Below are positions 46,033 to 58,149 of a DNA stretch of 64,000 bases, piece after piece. The stretch is from positions 2,074,501 to 2,138,500 of the forward strand of contig SNVD02009519.1 of the NCBI GenBank assembly GCA_013180625.2. The letters are read 5' to 3'. Origin of the DNA: Boswellia sacra. Lineage: Eukaryota > Streptophyta > Magnoliopsida > Sapindales > Burseraceae. The position numbers were made by a program, and so were the translations under genes. The notes beneath the pieces were generated by a model, which had not been told where the DNA came from, did not search any database, and saw only the letters and a program-made list of their open reading frames with translations. Positions within the stretch are counted from its first letter, which is position 1. Each line of letters begins with the position of its first letter.

Positions 46033-47045
46033 TGTTATGGCCATAATAATATTAGGGCCTAATTGTCTCTAACACAGTAAGCCCATTACTGTGGTCCATT
46101 ATCTGGGTCCATTATCTGGGCCCATTATCTGGGTCCCACAATGACCCAGCCCAGCTCAATTATTTATGATACGGTAAGCCCATTACCGTATCCCACTATC
46201 TGGGCCCATTACAGTAAGCCCATTACTGTATCCCATTATCTGGGCCCATTACAGTAAGCCCATTACTGTATCCTATTAGCTGGGCCTATTACAGTAAGCC
46301 CATTACTGTATCCTACTATCCGGGTCCATACGGTAAGCCCATTACCATATCCCATTACATGGGCCCATTACAGTAAGCCCATTACTGTAGCCCATTATTC
46401 GGGCCCATGAATAATTTAATAGTCCCTACGTCGACCCATTGGTCAACTTGGGCCTGGGGGGACTACTGTTATGGCCAGAATAATATTGGGCCTAATTGTC
46501 TCTAACACAGTAAGCCCATTACTGTGGTCCATTATCTGGGTCCATTATCTGGGCCCATTATCTGGGTCTCACAATGACCCAGCCCAGCTCAATTATTTAT
46601 AATACGGTAAGCCCATTACCGTATCCCATTACATGGGCCCATTACAGTAAGCCCATTACTGTATCCCATTATTTGGGCCCATTATAGTAAGCCCATTACT
46701 GTAGCCCATCTTCTGGGCCTATTATCTGGGTTCCACAATAGCCCATCCCGACTCATATATATACCCTCCGGAACGTTGCTCAAGGTAACTTTTTACATGT
46801 TGACAAATGCACATTTTCTCTGAACTCTTTATCTCTCTACAATTCCTTTAGTTTGAGAGCTTCTCTCTCTAGGAATTTCTCCCAGAGAATTCCGGAGTGT
46901 CGGATACTGACTTGAGCGTCGGAGGGTCACCGCCGGCACTAGCGCCGGCACCCCTGACCGTTTTTCTGTGCTCGCAGGACCGTACCCGACACACGACCCG
47001 AGCTCCGACCCGCTCCCCCGGCCGTCCGGAAATCGTGCATCAACA
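46033..47045 (+). repeat. LTR 4, composite; 3' LTR of unit 3
   Basis: 46033-46466 (truncated LTR + polypurine tract) plus 46467-47045 (full LTR). It mirrors LTR 3. It is followed by GTTT and then, without a polypurine tract, LTR 5. Confidence 0.85.
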
Positions 47046-47049
47046 GTTT

Positions 47050-48083
47050 TGTTATGGCCATAATAATATTGGGCCTAATTGTCTCTAACACAGTAAGCCC
47101 ATTACTGTGGCCCATTAGCTGGGCCCATTATCTGGGTCCATTACAATGACCCAGCCCAGCTCAATTATTTATAATACGGTAAGCCCATTACCGTATCCCA
47201 TGATCTGGGCTCATTACAGTAAGCCCATTACTGAAGCCCATCATTTGGGCCTAGTTATTTCTAATTCAGTAAGCCCATTACTGAAGCCCATCATCTGGGG
47301 TCACTTACACTGCTTACCTCCAAGCCCAGAATAGCTAAATAGTCCCTACGTCGACCCGTTAGTCGACTTGGGCCTGGGGGGACTACTGTTATGGCCATAA
47401 TAATATTGGGCCTAATTGTCTCTAACACAGTAAGCCCATTACTGTGGTCCATTATCTAGGTCTATTATCTGGGCCCATTATCTGGGTCCCACAATGACCC
47501 AGCCCAGCTCAATTATTTATGATACGGTAAGCCCATTACCGTATCCCACTATCTGGGCCCATTACAGTAAGCCCATTACTGTATCCCATTATCTGGGCCC
47601 ATTACAGTAAGGCCATTACTGTATCCCATTAGCTGGGCCTATTACAGTAAGCCCATTACTGTATCCTACTATCCGGGCCCATACGGTAAGCCCATTACCG
47701 TATCCCATTACATGGGCCCATTACAATAAGCCATTACTGTAGCCCATCGTCTGGGCCTATTATCTGGGTTCCACAATGGCCCATTCCGACTCCTATATAA
47801 ACCCTCCGGAACGTTGCTCAAGGTAAGTTTTTCACAAGTTGACAAATGCACATTTTTCTGAACTTATTATCTCTCTACAATTCCTCTATTTTTGAGAGCT
47901 TCTATCTCTAGGAATTTCTCTCAGAAAATTCCGGAGTGCCGGATACTGACTTGAGCGTCGGAGGGTCACCGCCGGCACCACCGCCGGAACCCCTGACCGT
48001 TTTTCTGTGCTCGCAGGACTGGACCCGACGTACCACCCGAGCTCCGACCCGCGTCCCGGCCGTCCGGAAACCGTGCATCAACA
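47050..48083 (+). repeat. LTR 5, composite; 5' LTR of unit 4
   Basis: 47050-47386 appears identical to 32139-32475; 47387-48083 is a full LTR. Its end (GACTGGACCCGACGTACCAC...) matches LTR 6 rather than LTRs 1-4. Followed by a truncated primer site, GTTGGCGCC, fused directly to the conserved spacer. Confidence 0.85.
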
Positions 48084-48092
48084 GTTGGCGCC

Positions 48093-48736
48093 ACTATTTC
48101 CTTATTTTTAGGAACCACAATCCTCTTGGATATGTGCCATATTTTAAGCCCACTAACACGCCCATATGCATCATGAATCGCTGCTGTGCGCCGTGTCGCC
48201 CGATGCCATGCGCCATGTCACCACTTTGTGGTGCGCTACCCATGCGCAAGCTTGCTACCCCGCAAGCGTCCCGGCCCGCATGCGTGCATGTGCTAGTGTC
48301 CATGCGCTACGTTGCCCCCAACTTGCGCGTAGCATCGTTGTGTCGCGCCCAACTCCCGTGTGCACTCCACACATCATGCTCACCACCCGTACGTGCCTGT
48401 TATCTCACTATGCCACGCCCATCACATGTGCGTGCAAGTGCGTGCCATACTACGCTCGCTACCAATGCATGCGTATTATTTCGTTGCGCTACACATCCCC
48501 CTGTGTCAGCGTTCACATTGCCTTGCGCTTCCCCTCGCGCATCAATGACGCCATGCGACGTCTCCACGCCTTGCTTAAGCACTCACCCATATGCTTCTCG
48601 TGGGCATGCACCCTTGCAGCCCCCTCCAAGCCATGGCGTAACGCAAGGCATGTTATGCCAGCCATGTGCGAAGATCAAGGGTGTAACAGTCAGCCTCCCA
48701 CCACTTTTCAAACCTCCAGTTCATTATCTGAGGTAG
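48093..48736 (+). repeat. Conserved spacer, unit 4 copy
   Basis: Matches 29168-29810; the minisatellite and gag are deleted between the primer site and this point. Confidence 0.75.
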
Positions 48737-48764
48737 AAAAAAAATGCTGGGGGATGGTATTGAA

Positions 48765-49440
48765 AATCCGCGGAAGCACGTCCACGGAAGCACACCCGAG
48801 GAAGCACGTCCGCGGAAGCACGCCCGCGGAGGCACGTCCGCGGAGGAAAAAAATATTAAAGCTTGAAAATCCGCGGAAGCACTCCCGCGGAGGAAAAATT
48901 ATTCAAGTTTGAAAATCCGCGGAAGCACACCCGCGGAAGAAAAATTATTCAAATCTAAAAATCCGCGGAAGCACGTCCGCGGAAGCACGTCCGCGGAAGC
49001 ATACCCGCGGAAGCACGTCCGCGGCGGAAGCACGCCCGCGGAAGCACGTCCGCGGAAGCACGCCCGCGGAGGCACGTCCGCGGAGGAAAAAAATATTAAA
49101 GCTTGAAAATCCGCGGAAGCACTCCCGCGGAGGAAAAATTATTCAAGTTTGAAAATCCCCGGAAGCACGCCCGCGGAGGAAAAAATATTAAGGCTTGAAA
49201 AATCGCAGAAACACCCCCGCGGAGAAAAATTGAAGTTTGAAATTTCGCGGAAACACCCCCGCGAAATAAAAATAAAGGTTTGAAATTTGCGGAAATACCC
49301 CCGTGAAATAAAAATTGTAGTTTGAAATTTCGCGGAAACACCCCCACGAAATAAAAATAAAGTTTTGAAATTTTTCAGAAACACCCCCTGATTTTAAGTA
49401 AAGGTTTTGAAATTTTACACCAACACCCCCGAGGTTATAT
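48765..49440. repeat. CCGCGG satellite, unit 4
   Basis: Close copy of the unit 1 array (29840-30560), about 86 bp shorter overall by internal repeat loss. Confidence 0.85.
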
Positions 49441-49534
49441 AATGGAAATTTTGAAATTTGCTGATATGCCCCCGTGCTTATTCAAATTTCTTGGAGGGAG
49501 TCCTTGTAAAACTTACGTAAACCTGCATGAACGC

Positions 49535-49985
49535 AGGTAGCAGCGCCCCGCGCCAGCGCCCCGCGCCAGCGCCCAGCGTCCAGCACGCACGCGGGCGCCC
49601 AGCGCGCCCAGCGCCCAGCACGCACGTGGGCACCCAGCACCCAGCGCCCCTGCGCGCGCCCAGCGCCTCGCCCCTCGCCCCTGCGCGCGCCCAGCGCCTC
49701 GCTCCTCGCCGCTCGCCCGCGGCTCGAGCGACCAGGCCTCGCCCCTCGCCCCTGCGCGCGCCCAGCGCCTCTCCCCCTCGCCGCTCGCCCGCGGCTCGCG
49801 CCCACGCAGCGCCCACGCAGCGCGCCCAGGCAGCACCCAGGCTGCACGCCCAGGCAGCACCCAGGCAGCGCCCACGCAGCGCGCCCAGGCAGCACCCAGG
49901 CTGCACGCCCAGGCAGCACCCAGGCAGCGCCCAGGCAGCACCCAGGCTGCACGCCCAGGCAGCGCGCCCAGCACGCCCAGCATGC
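49535..49985. repeat. GC-rich CAGGCAGC satellite, unit 4
   Basis: Close copy of 30695-31130, with about 22 bp of extra GCGCCCAGCGC-type repeats at its left end. Confidence 0.85.
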
Positions 49986-50019
49986 TTCGCCTGCTCCTCC
50001 CATGCTGCAACCCACAATA

Positions 50020-50386
50020 AATGCCAGTAGCTTACTACTACTAAACCTTTTAAAAGATGGACGTGAATCAATAGAAGACAATGATCGGCCCCTTTGTAGA
50101 TGTACGTGATGTAGCTGAGGCGATTTTGCTGGTGTACGGGAAACCCGAGGCTAAAGGAAGATATATATGTACTTCATATGCAATCAAAATGCAGGCACTG
50201 GTAGACAAGTTAAAGAGCATGTATCCGAACTACAATTACCCTAAAAGTTTCACTAAGGTGGAGGACAAAGTAAAGCTTAGTTCGGAGAGGTTGCAGAATT
50301 TGGGGTGGAAGAACAGGCCACTAGAAGAAACTATCGCTGATGTTGTCATGAATTCTGAAGAGAGTGGCATCCTCTGTAGAACATAG
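50020..50386 (+). pseudogene. Captured cinnamoyl-CoA-reductase-like fragment, copy 2
   Basis: Near-identical to 31158-31524 (one visible residue change, Thr to Lys in the KSFT(T/K)VED stretch), with the same one-base frameshift, so the capture and frameshift predate the duplication. Confidence 0.85.
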
Positions 50387-50551
50387 CCAACTAGTTTGCT
50401 GAGTAGTAAACCTTAAGTTCATGCCATCTCATGTTCCAGGGTTGCTTCAACTCAGTTAAGTCTAGCACCATCTAGGTACTTAAAATAGATTTTCATATGG
50501 AAGATCTTTGTGTGTTGAGATATCGGTATTAAGGAAAGGTTGAAACCAATT

Positions 50552-50785
50552 TTGCTCGCCCGGGCGCTGTGGCATGCTAGCCTGCGCGCTGGGGCCTGAT
50601 CACCCGCGCGCTGTGGCCTGCTAGCCCGCGTGCTGGTGCCTGATCACCCGCGCGCTGTGGCCTGCTAGCCCGCGTGCTGGTGCTTGCTCGCCCGCGCGCT
50701 GTGGCATGCTAGCCCGCGCACTGGGGCTTGCTCGCCCGCGCGCTGTGACTTGCTCGCCCGCGCGCTGTGGCCTGGTCGCCCCTGC
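50552..50785. repeat. GCGCGCTGTGGCCTGCTAGCCC tandem repeat, unit 4
   Basis: Near-identical to 31690-31925. Confidence 0.8.
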
Positions 50786-51000
50786 GTGCGTAGCAACTCT
50801 CCCACGCAGGCTTGCTGTGCACGCCGCTCGCCCATGCGAGCCGGCCCTCCATCACACCCGAACACACCCTTGAATTTCTTCTCCCTCCACCACGTCCGAA
50901 CACACATTCATATTTCCCGGACATACTTAATTTTTAGCCTAGAAATGACTAAATAGTCCCTACGTCGACCCATTGGTCAACTTGGGCCTGGGGGGACTAC

Positions 51001-51674
51001 TGTTATGGCCATAACAATATTGGGCCTAATTGTCTCTAACACAGTAAGCCCATTACTGTGGCCCATTATCTGGGCCCATTATCTGGGTCCCACAATGACC
51101 CAGCCCAGCTCAATTATTTATGATACGGTAAGCCCATTACCGTATCCCACTATCTGGGCCCATTACAGTAAGCCCATTACTGTATCCCATTATCTGGGCC
51201 CATTACAGTAAGCCCATTACTGTATCCCATTAGCTGGGCCTATTACAGTAAGCCCATTACTGTATCCTACTATCCGGGCCCATACGGTAAGCCCATTACC
51301 GTATCCCATTACATGGGCCCATTACAGTAAGCCCATTACTGTAGCCCATCGTCTGGGCCTATTATCTGGGTTCCACAATGGCCCATTCCGACTCCTATAT
51401 AAACCCTCCGGAACGTTGCTCAAGGTAAGTTGACAAATGCACATTTTTCTGAACTTATTATCTCTCTACAATTCCTCTATTTTTGAGAGCTTCTCTCTCT
51501 AGGAATTTCTCTCAGAAAATTCCGGAGTGCCGGATACTGACTTGAGCGTCGGAGGGTCACCGCCGGCACCACCGCCGGAACCCCTGACCGTTTTTCTGTG
51601 CTCGCAGGACTGGACCCGACGTACCACCCGAGCTCCGACCCGCGTCCCGGCCGTCCGGAAACCGTGCATCAACA
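51001..51674 (+). repeat. LTR 6 (outer right LTR)
   Basis: 674 bp, simple (not composite), preceded by polypurine tract GGGCCTGGGGGGACTAC (50984-51000) and followed by the AGAAC target duplication. Confidence 0.9.
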
Positions 51675-53016
51675 AGAACAATAGCAACTTACAATTCCCT
51701 CTGTGCTTGGAACTTCTCCCAGTATTGCTGCTAAAAGTGTTGTAACTGTTGTTTTGCCAGATCCAACTTCTCCACAAATAGCCACCTTCTCTCCAGGTCT
51801 AACGCATCTAAACTTAATACTCCTGAGTGTGGGCTGCAACGAATTCCCTTCCCAAGAAAAATTGGCTGATTTGATTATGATAGCATCGTTCATACTCTCC
51901 ATGTTGCCCTTTCGCCTAACATTTGCACTCTGCAGCTCTGGTGCCTCAAGGAACTTCACAATACGTGCAGATGCAACCTTTGCTTGAATGACAACTCCAA
52001 TAACATCGCCAACGGATTTTATAGAATCCCGAACTACACGCAATGTCGCCAGAAAGTGAAAACATTACTAGCATTTAGAGGAATCTTGAGGAAAGAGCAC
52101 GCTCCAAAGGTTGCAGAGACCAAAATAGGGGAAAGCCAAAGGAGGATACCGTTATATGCTTTCAGAATCTGCACTGCTTATAGCCATTTGTACTCCACCT
52201 TCCGTAAACTTTCAATCACATTCTTGAAATGGATTTACCATGTATATAACTTCAAAACTTTCATGTTCACGAGTGCCTCAGTACTAGTTTTCAGTCTCTC
52301 ATCTTGTGCAACCATGAGCTTTCTTTGGAACTTGTGTTGCAACTTAGCAAGTGGACTATGACAAAGGACAGTGATGATTATAACCACCACAGCCGCAACT
52401 GTTGCGAATCCCACTGCATGGAAGAGAATTACTAGGGCAATACAAAGCTGGAGAATTGTTGTCCAGGTTTGGTGGAACCAGAAAGGGAATTCTCCAATCC
52501 TGTAAGCATTCACTGCAACATAGTTCATTATCTCACCAGCTGGGTGCATCGATTAGTAGACAATCTCAACTGGTTCTTGCAAATGGCTGCTGTGAGCAAA
52601 GACCTCATTTTCAAACCAATTAGTCTGCTTCTAAAATACCACTGCCTTTGAGATAAGGATTCTAAGCTTTTAAACGTGAACAGTGTTATGGTTAATATAT
52701 GACCTTCATATTTGAAGCTGGCTTTACTTTCTGCTACAGAAATGAAGGCATTAAGAAGCAGAGGACCGGTGGAAAGAGTGAGAATCTTTAGTAAAACAAA
52801 AAAGCCAGACATGAAAATCTCTCTCCAATGGCATATGACTACTGTCCTCAAAATTGACGGGTCAGTTTGTTCATGTTTGTTCAACTGATCCAGGAAGAGA
52901 ATATAACAGCTTTTTGCCCGGTCTTCCTCACGCAAGAGAGTTTTCACTCTAACCCTTCTCATTAATGGATTCAACCACCAAAATGACAGTTTACTCAAGA
53001 AACCGGCTTTGGAAAA
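51675..53016 (-). pseudogene. ABCC10-like remnant: transmembrane domain 1 and Walker A of NBD1
   Basis: Reading leftward: FSKAGFLSKLSFWWLNPLMRR, LTLSTGPLLLNAFI, LSQRQWYFRSRLIGLK, then after a frameshift near 52555 [40 protein letters not shown] and KVLKLYTW. Two in-frame TAA codons follow (52237-52235 and 52180-52178) and a base loss near 52056. The NBD1 start is still clear: [10 protein letters not shown], Walker [11 protein letters not shown] and a GTAAGT donor near 51692. The family is the ABCC/MRP exporters of conjugated organic anions at vacuolar or plasma membranes. This copy cannot make a full protein. Confidence 0.92.
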
Positions 53017-53410
53017 TGTCGGGGAATCCGTACAAAGACAAATCAAAAGCAAGAACAAATACAAACAACCTCCAACTAACACTCACACGTCAAATAACTC
53101 AACAATTTATCTGAATATTCTCTCCGATATGAAATATCAATATTTGAATAATGTCTATATAAAGTCTAACAAAATAATAATAAAACCCTATATTTATACT
53201 AATCTAACCTTACTAGAATTTGAGTCAAATTAGCAAAGTCAAAATCCATAAATTAACAATTTGAGTTTGAATCAAATAAGAAAAAGTCAAGATCCTTAAT
53301 TGTGTCAAAATCCCTAAACCATAAAATTTCTAATTCAATTAAACTTTAAATAACTAAATTATTGAAAAGACTTAATTATCCCTAATGTAAAAATAAATCA
53401 TGCTGCATCA
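53017..53410 (-). repeat. 3' LTR of the short element
   Basis: Near-identical to 55230-55640. A perfect hairpin, AACTCGAC-TCCT-GTCGAGTT (53429-53448), lies just inside next to the polypurine tract. Confidence 0.88.
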
Positions 53411-53535
53411 ATTCTCCCTCGCTTGAAAAACTCGACTCCTGTCGAGTTGCTCAAAGCGGATGTTGTCAAAACACGATAAAACACCGAGTCATATCTTGTA
53501 CAAATATAAGAACGTTGCCGATCCAAGTCTGCACT

Positions 53536-54547
53536 TCATGATAGTTCAAAAACATAGACCACAAGCGATTGAACACAAAGTAATATCACAATAATGGATG
53601 TCAATGTTGGTGAAGAAGCAATCAACGTCATAGGAGACTTCAAACTAGAGACAAGCATGCCTTGGTTTGAGTATTTATCCAACACAGTAGAGACTCTCAA
53701 GAAATCAATTTCGGTATTAGACTTGGCAATAACTTCTTGAAGTAGTTTTAGAGACTCAAAAATTTTTTCTTCGTGAGATAATTCAACTTCAATATTTGGT
53801 TTGGAGACTTCAATTTCAATCTTTGGTGTGGAGACTTCAACTTCATTATTTGATGTGCAGTCTTCTTTTTTAAGATGATGGATGATTTCAATTGGATTCT
53901 CATCAACCACTAGTACAACTTCAATAGGATACTCTTCAACCTTGAAATCTTCAACATGCATAGACTTGAATTCACCCATAAGCTCCACCTCACTATAGAA
54001 CTCTTTTCAATCTTAACTTAAACATGAATCTCAACCTCATGATCAATGTTACTTGGAAGTTCATTATCCATAGCTACTTTCTCAACATCTTTCTTAACTA
54101 CTTCTCTTGCACATAGACCTTTATCTTCTATAAGTTTACACTTGGTAGGTTAGACTTTCTCACAAGGATATGAGGTAAAGATAGAAGAATGACTACTTTG
54201 GGGAGGTGTTCGAGTGACAATAGATAAGTTATTACAAAACTCATAGTATTGGACAATTAATCTATCTAATCGATCCAAATTAACTTTATTATCATAATAA
54301 TCATAATTTTCAGATCGATAAGTTATCACTTTTGACGCTTAGGCATATATCTAGACCTAAGATGTGAAGGTATAAAAGTATCAATTACTAAATATTTCAT
54401 CTCATCCCATGTTAGAAGTTCTCCCATTTTTCCTAGATATTTGTGCTTAACCATCCACCATGCAAAAGTAAAATCTCTCAATTGGATCGCACCACAATCA
54501 ACCATCATATCTTCTGGAAGATCTATATCATAAAAATATCGCTCCAA
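53536..54547 (-). pseudogene. Gag-like and acidic ORF fragments of the short element
   Basis: 54547-54326 encodes a piece with FTFAWWMVKHKYLG, LTWDEMKYLVIDTFIPSHLRSRY, which resembles the capsid core of plant Ty3/gypsy Gag. 53988-53536 is a Glu/Val-rich repeat-like frame (EVSTPKIEIEVSKPNIEVEL) with no recognised family. No protease or pol. Confidence 0.6.
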
Positions 54548-55229
54548 GCTATCAAACCAGTGAAGAATCTCTTTAACATAATGTCAATGGAAGTCAGGAA
54601 GATTAATTTTCACATAAGGACGACAACGAATCCCATAAAAATCTAAACGTTTATTAAAGACAATCTTATGTTCCTTACATTCATAGTTGCTTTGAGAAGC
54701 CCAGTAAGCCATCAAGACTAAACTGCAAATATCAAAGGTATGGAATAATGTACAAAAAGGGGTTAAACTACCAATTCTGATGCATTAGAGGACTCCATAT
54801 AACTATTCAAAGGTTCAGGGGCTGACTGGTATTATCCAAGCAAGCCTACAATCTGATTTTTGAGTTTTGAAGACTTTTCGGTAGGAATTAGTAGTCGGCC
54901 AAGAAGAGAAAGTTGATGGGGAGATGCAGATCTATGACTTGGTGGTGGAGGTGAGACATCACTCGTTGGTCGGCGGTGATGAACAGTGACGGCGAAGAAC
55001 GATTTTTGGGCGTTTTGAGGGGTTTTCGGTGGGATTCTCATGACGATGATGAAGGGAAGAACAATAGGGATGACTTGATCTACGATTTGATGTATTTGGT
55101 GATGGGCGATGCGTCGTTGGCCGACGATAAATAGTAACTTCGATAATGAACAGTGACAAACAGCGACTAGATGATTTTATAAAATTTAGGATGATTTTAC
55201 AGAATTGACGTTAGGATCTGATACCAAAT

Positions 55230-55640
55230 TGATGGAGAATCCGTACAAGAATAAATCAAAAGCAAGAACAAATACAAACAATCTCCAACTAACACTCACA
55301 CATCAAACAACTTAACAATTTGTTTGAATATTTTCTCCAATATGAAATATCAACATTTGAATAATGTCTGTATAAAGTCTAACAAAATAATAATAATAAC
55401 CTATATTTATACTAATCTAACCTTATTGGAATTTGAGTCAAATTAGGAAAGTCAAAATCCCTATTTGAGTCAAAATCCCTAAACTAACAATTTGGGTTTG
55501 AATCAAATTAGGAAAAGTTAAGATCTCTAATTGAGTCAAAATATCTAAATCATAAAATTCCTAATTCAATTAAACTTTAAATAACTAATTATTGAACAGA
55601 CTTAATTATCCCTAATGTAAAAATAAATCATGCTGTATCT
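55230..55640 (-). repeat. 5' LTR of the short element
   Basis: Begins TGATGGAGAATCC on the plus strand beside the primer site and ends at the GAAAA duplication. Confidence 0.88.
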
Positions 55641-56072
55641 GAAAATTGAGTAACATGAGCAACATAATCCATTTTATTGATGAAATTGGCTTCATCATTC
55701 AAAATGTCATAGAGGCTACTCTCTTTGATAATCACATCATTCTCTTCATGTTTATACCCCTTATAAGCACATAACAGCAACAATATTGCTCTAGGGAAAG
55801 AAAAAACATGACAAGCTATCCTTACTGGTTCTTTTCTGCTTAAAATGGAACCAAAGATGGATAGAGCAAAAAAAATTCTAGCAAACAAAAAGGTAACACT
55901 GGACAATAGCCACATTGATGCTGTTGGAAGATGATTTCCCTTAAGGCTTATGGTCAAACTCACAATCAACCATGTGACAACCTGAAACATTACCATTAAC
56001 ATGAATCCAATAGTAAAGCAGTCTGAGTTTTTCTCAGCTTCTCTTGTAAAATCCAAATACTTAAGCACAAAT
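55641..56072 (-). pseudogene. ABCC10-like remnant: N-terminal membrane domain (TMD0)
   Basis: The minus strand encodes TIGFMLMVMFQVVTWLIVSLTISLKG, LLSSVTFLFARIFFALSIF and FPRAILLLLCAYKGYKHEEND, the hydrophobic TMD0 and linker of an ABCC transporter, with the YAPL-type segment (SLYDILNDEANF) before the break at 55645. A frameshift lies near the upstream end (about 56045). The start of the protein is not recognisable beyond the solo LTR. Confidence 0.85.
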
Positions 56073-56470
56073 TGACGTAAGATCCATTATATTACAATTA
56101 GATATAAAATTATGGATTTTAATATGATTTTTGGGATTTTAACTATTATTAGAGATTTTGACTTCCTAAATTAGGATATCTCTTAATTGGGTTGCTTTCT
56201 TAATTAATAGTTTCCTATATTTTATAGTATTTATTTTTGGTATTTTCTAATTAAATTAGGATTAGGATTCTATTTTTTAATGGGATGTTATTTCTTAGTA
56301 GAAATATATTTTAAGGTCCTATAAATAAGAGCCTTTAGTTTTATTATTTTCAGACTTAGTTATTATTAATTTTTGATCTTTTAATAATAAAATTATTTTC
56401 CTCTCAAATTTTACTTTATTTCTTCCTAAATTTCTTCTTCTTCTATTTACAAAGTCAGTTAACTTGAAAT
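56073..56470 (+). repeat. Probable solo LTR, same family as 1272-1710
   Basis: Starts TGACGTAAGATCCATTA and follows the 1272-1710 LTR through GTATTTATTTTTGGTATTTT and CCTATAAATA. Flanked by CAAAT (56068-56072 and 56471-56475). The 3' end lacks the usual CA and nearby sequence is locally repeated, so the right boundary is less certain. Confidence 0.65.
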
Positions 56471-56475
56471 CAAAT

Positions 56476-58089
<1,614 letters not shown>

Positions 58090-58130
58090 AGCTGCAAATC
58101 AGCTTCAAGAAAAGTGTGTAATCGACACGA

Positions 58131-58136
58131 AATAAA
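58131..58136 (+). terminator. Polyadenylation signal of the chitinase gene
   Basis: AATAAA 42 bp after the stop codon; another AATAAA follows near 58181. Confidence 0.6.
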
Positions 58137-58149
58137 ATGCTTTGCTTTG

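Larger units (their letters stand above)
25955..51674 (+). mobile_element. 25.7-kb block of tandem Tat-like gypsy elements sharing one LTR family
   Basis: The block is bounded by TG...CA LTR ends and a perfect 5-bp duplication AGAAC (25950-25954 and 51675-51679) inside an intron of the ABC transporter remnant. Six LTR sites, all in the same orientation, separate four internal regions: 26683-32138, 33158-37860, 38826-46032 and 48084-51000. Primer sites read GTTGGCGCCGTCTGTGGG; polypurine tracts read GGCCTGGGGGGACTAC. Only the third region retains gag-protease; no RT, RNase H or integrase was recognised anywhere in the block. The gag-protease type and the antisense extra ORF suggest the Tat/Retand branch. 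A sequencing adapter at 32735-32772 makes the reported order provisional. Confidence 0.85.
53017..55640 (-). mobile_element. Short non-autonomous LTR element in the ABC transporter gene
   Basis: 2.6 kb, flanked by a perfect 5-bp duplication GAAAA (53012-53016 and 55641-55645). LTRs of 394 and 411 bp, minus orientation, with a primer site (ATTTGGTATCAGATCC, minus strand, 55214-55229) and a polypurine tract beside 53410 (GAGGGAGAATTGATGC). The interior has only fragments. Removing it and one target copy re-joins the transporter reading frame between residues TQF and SKAG. Confidence 0.92.
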
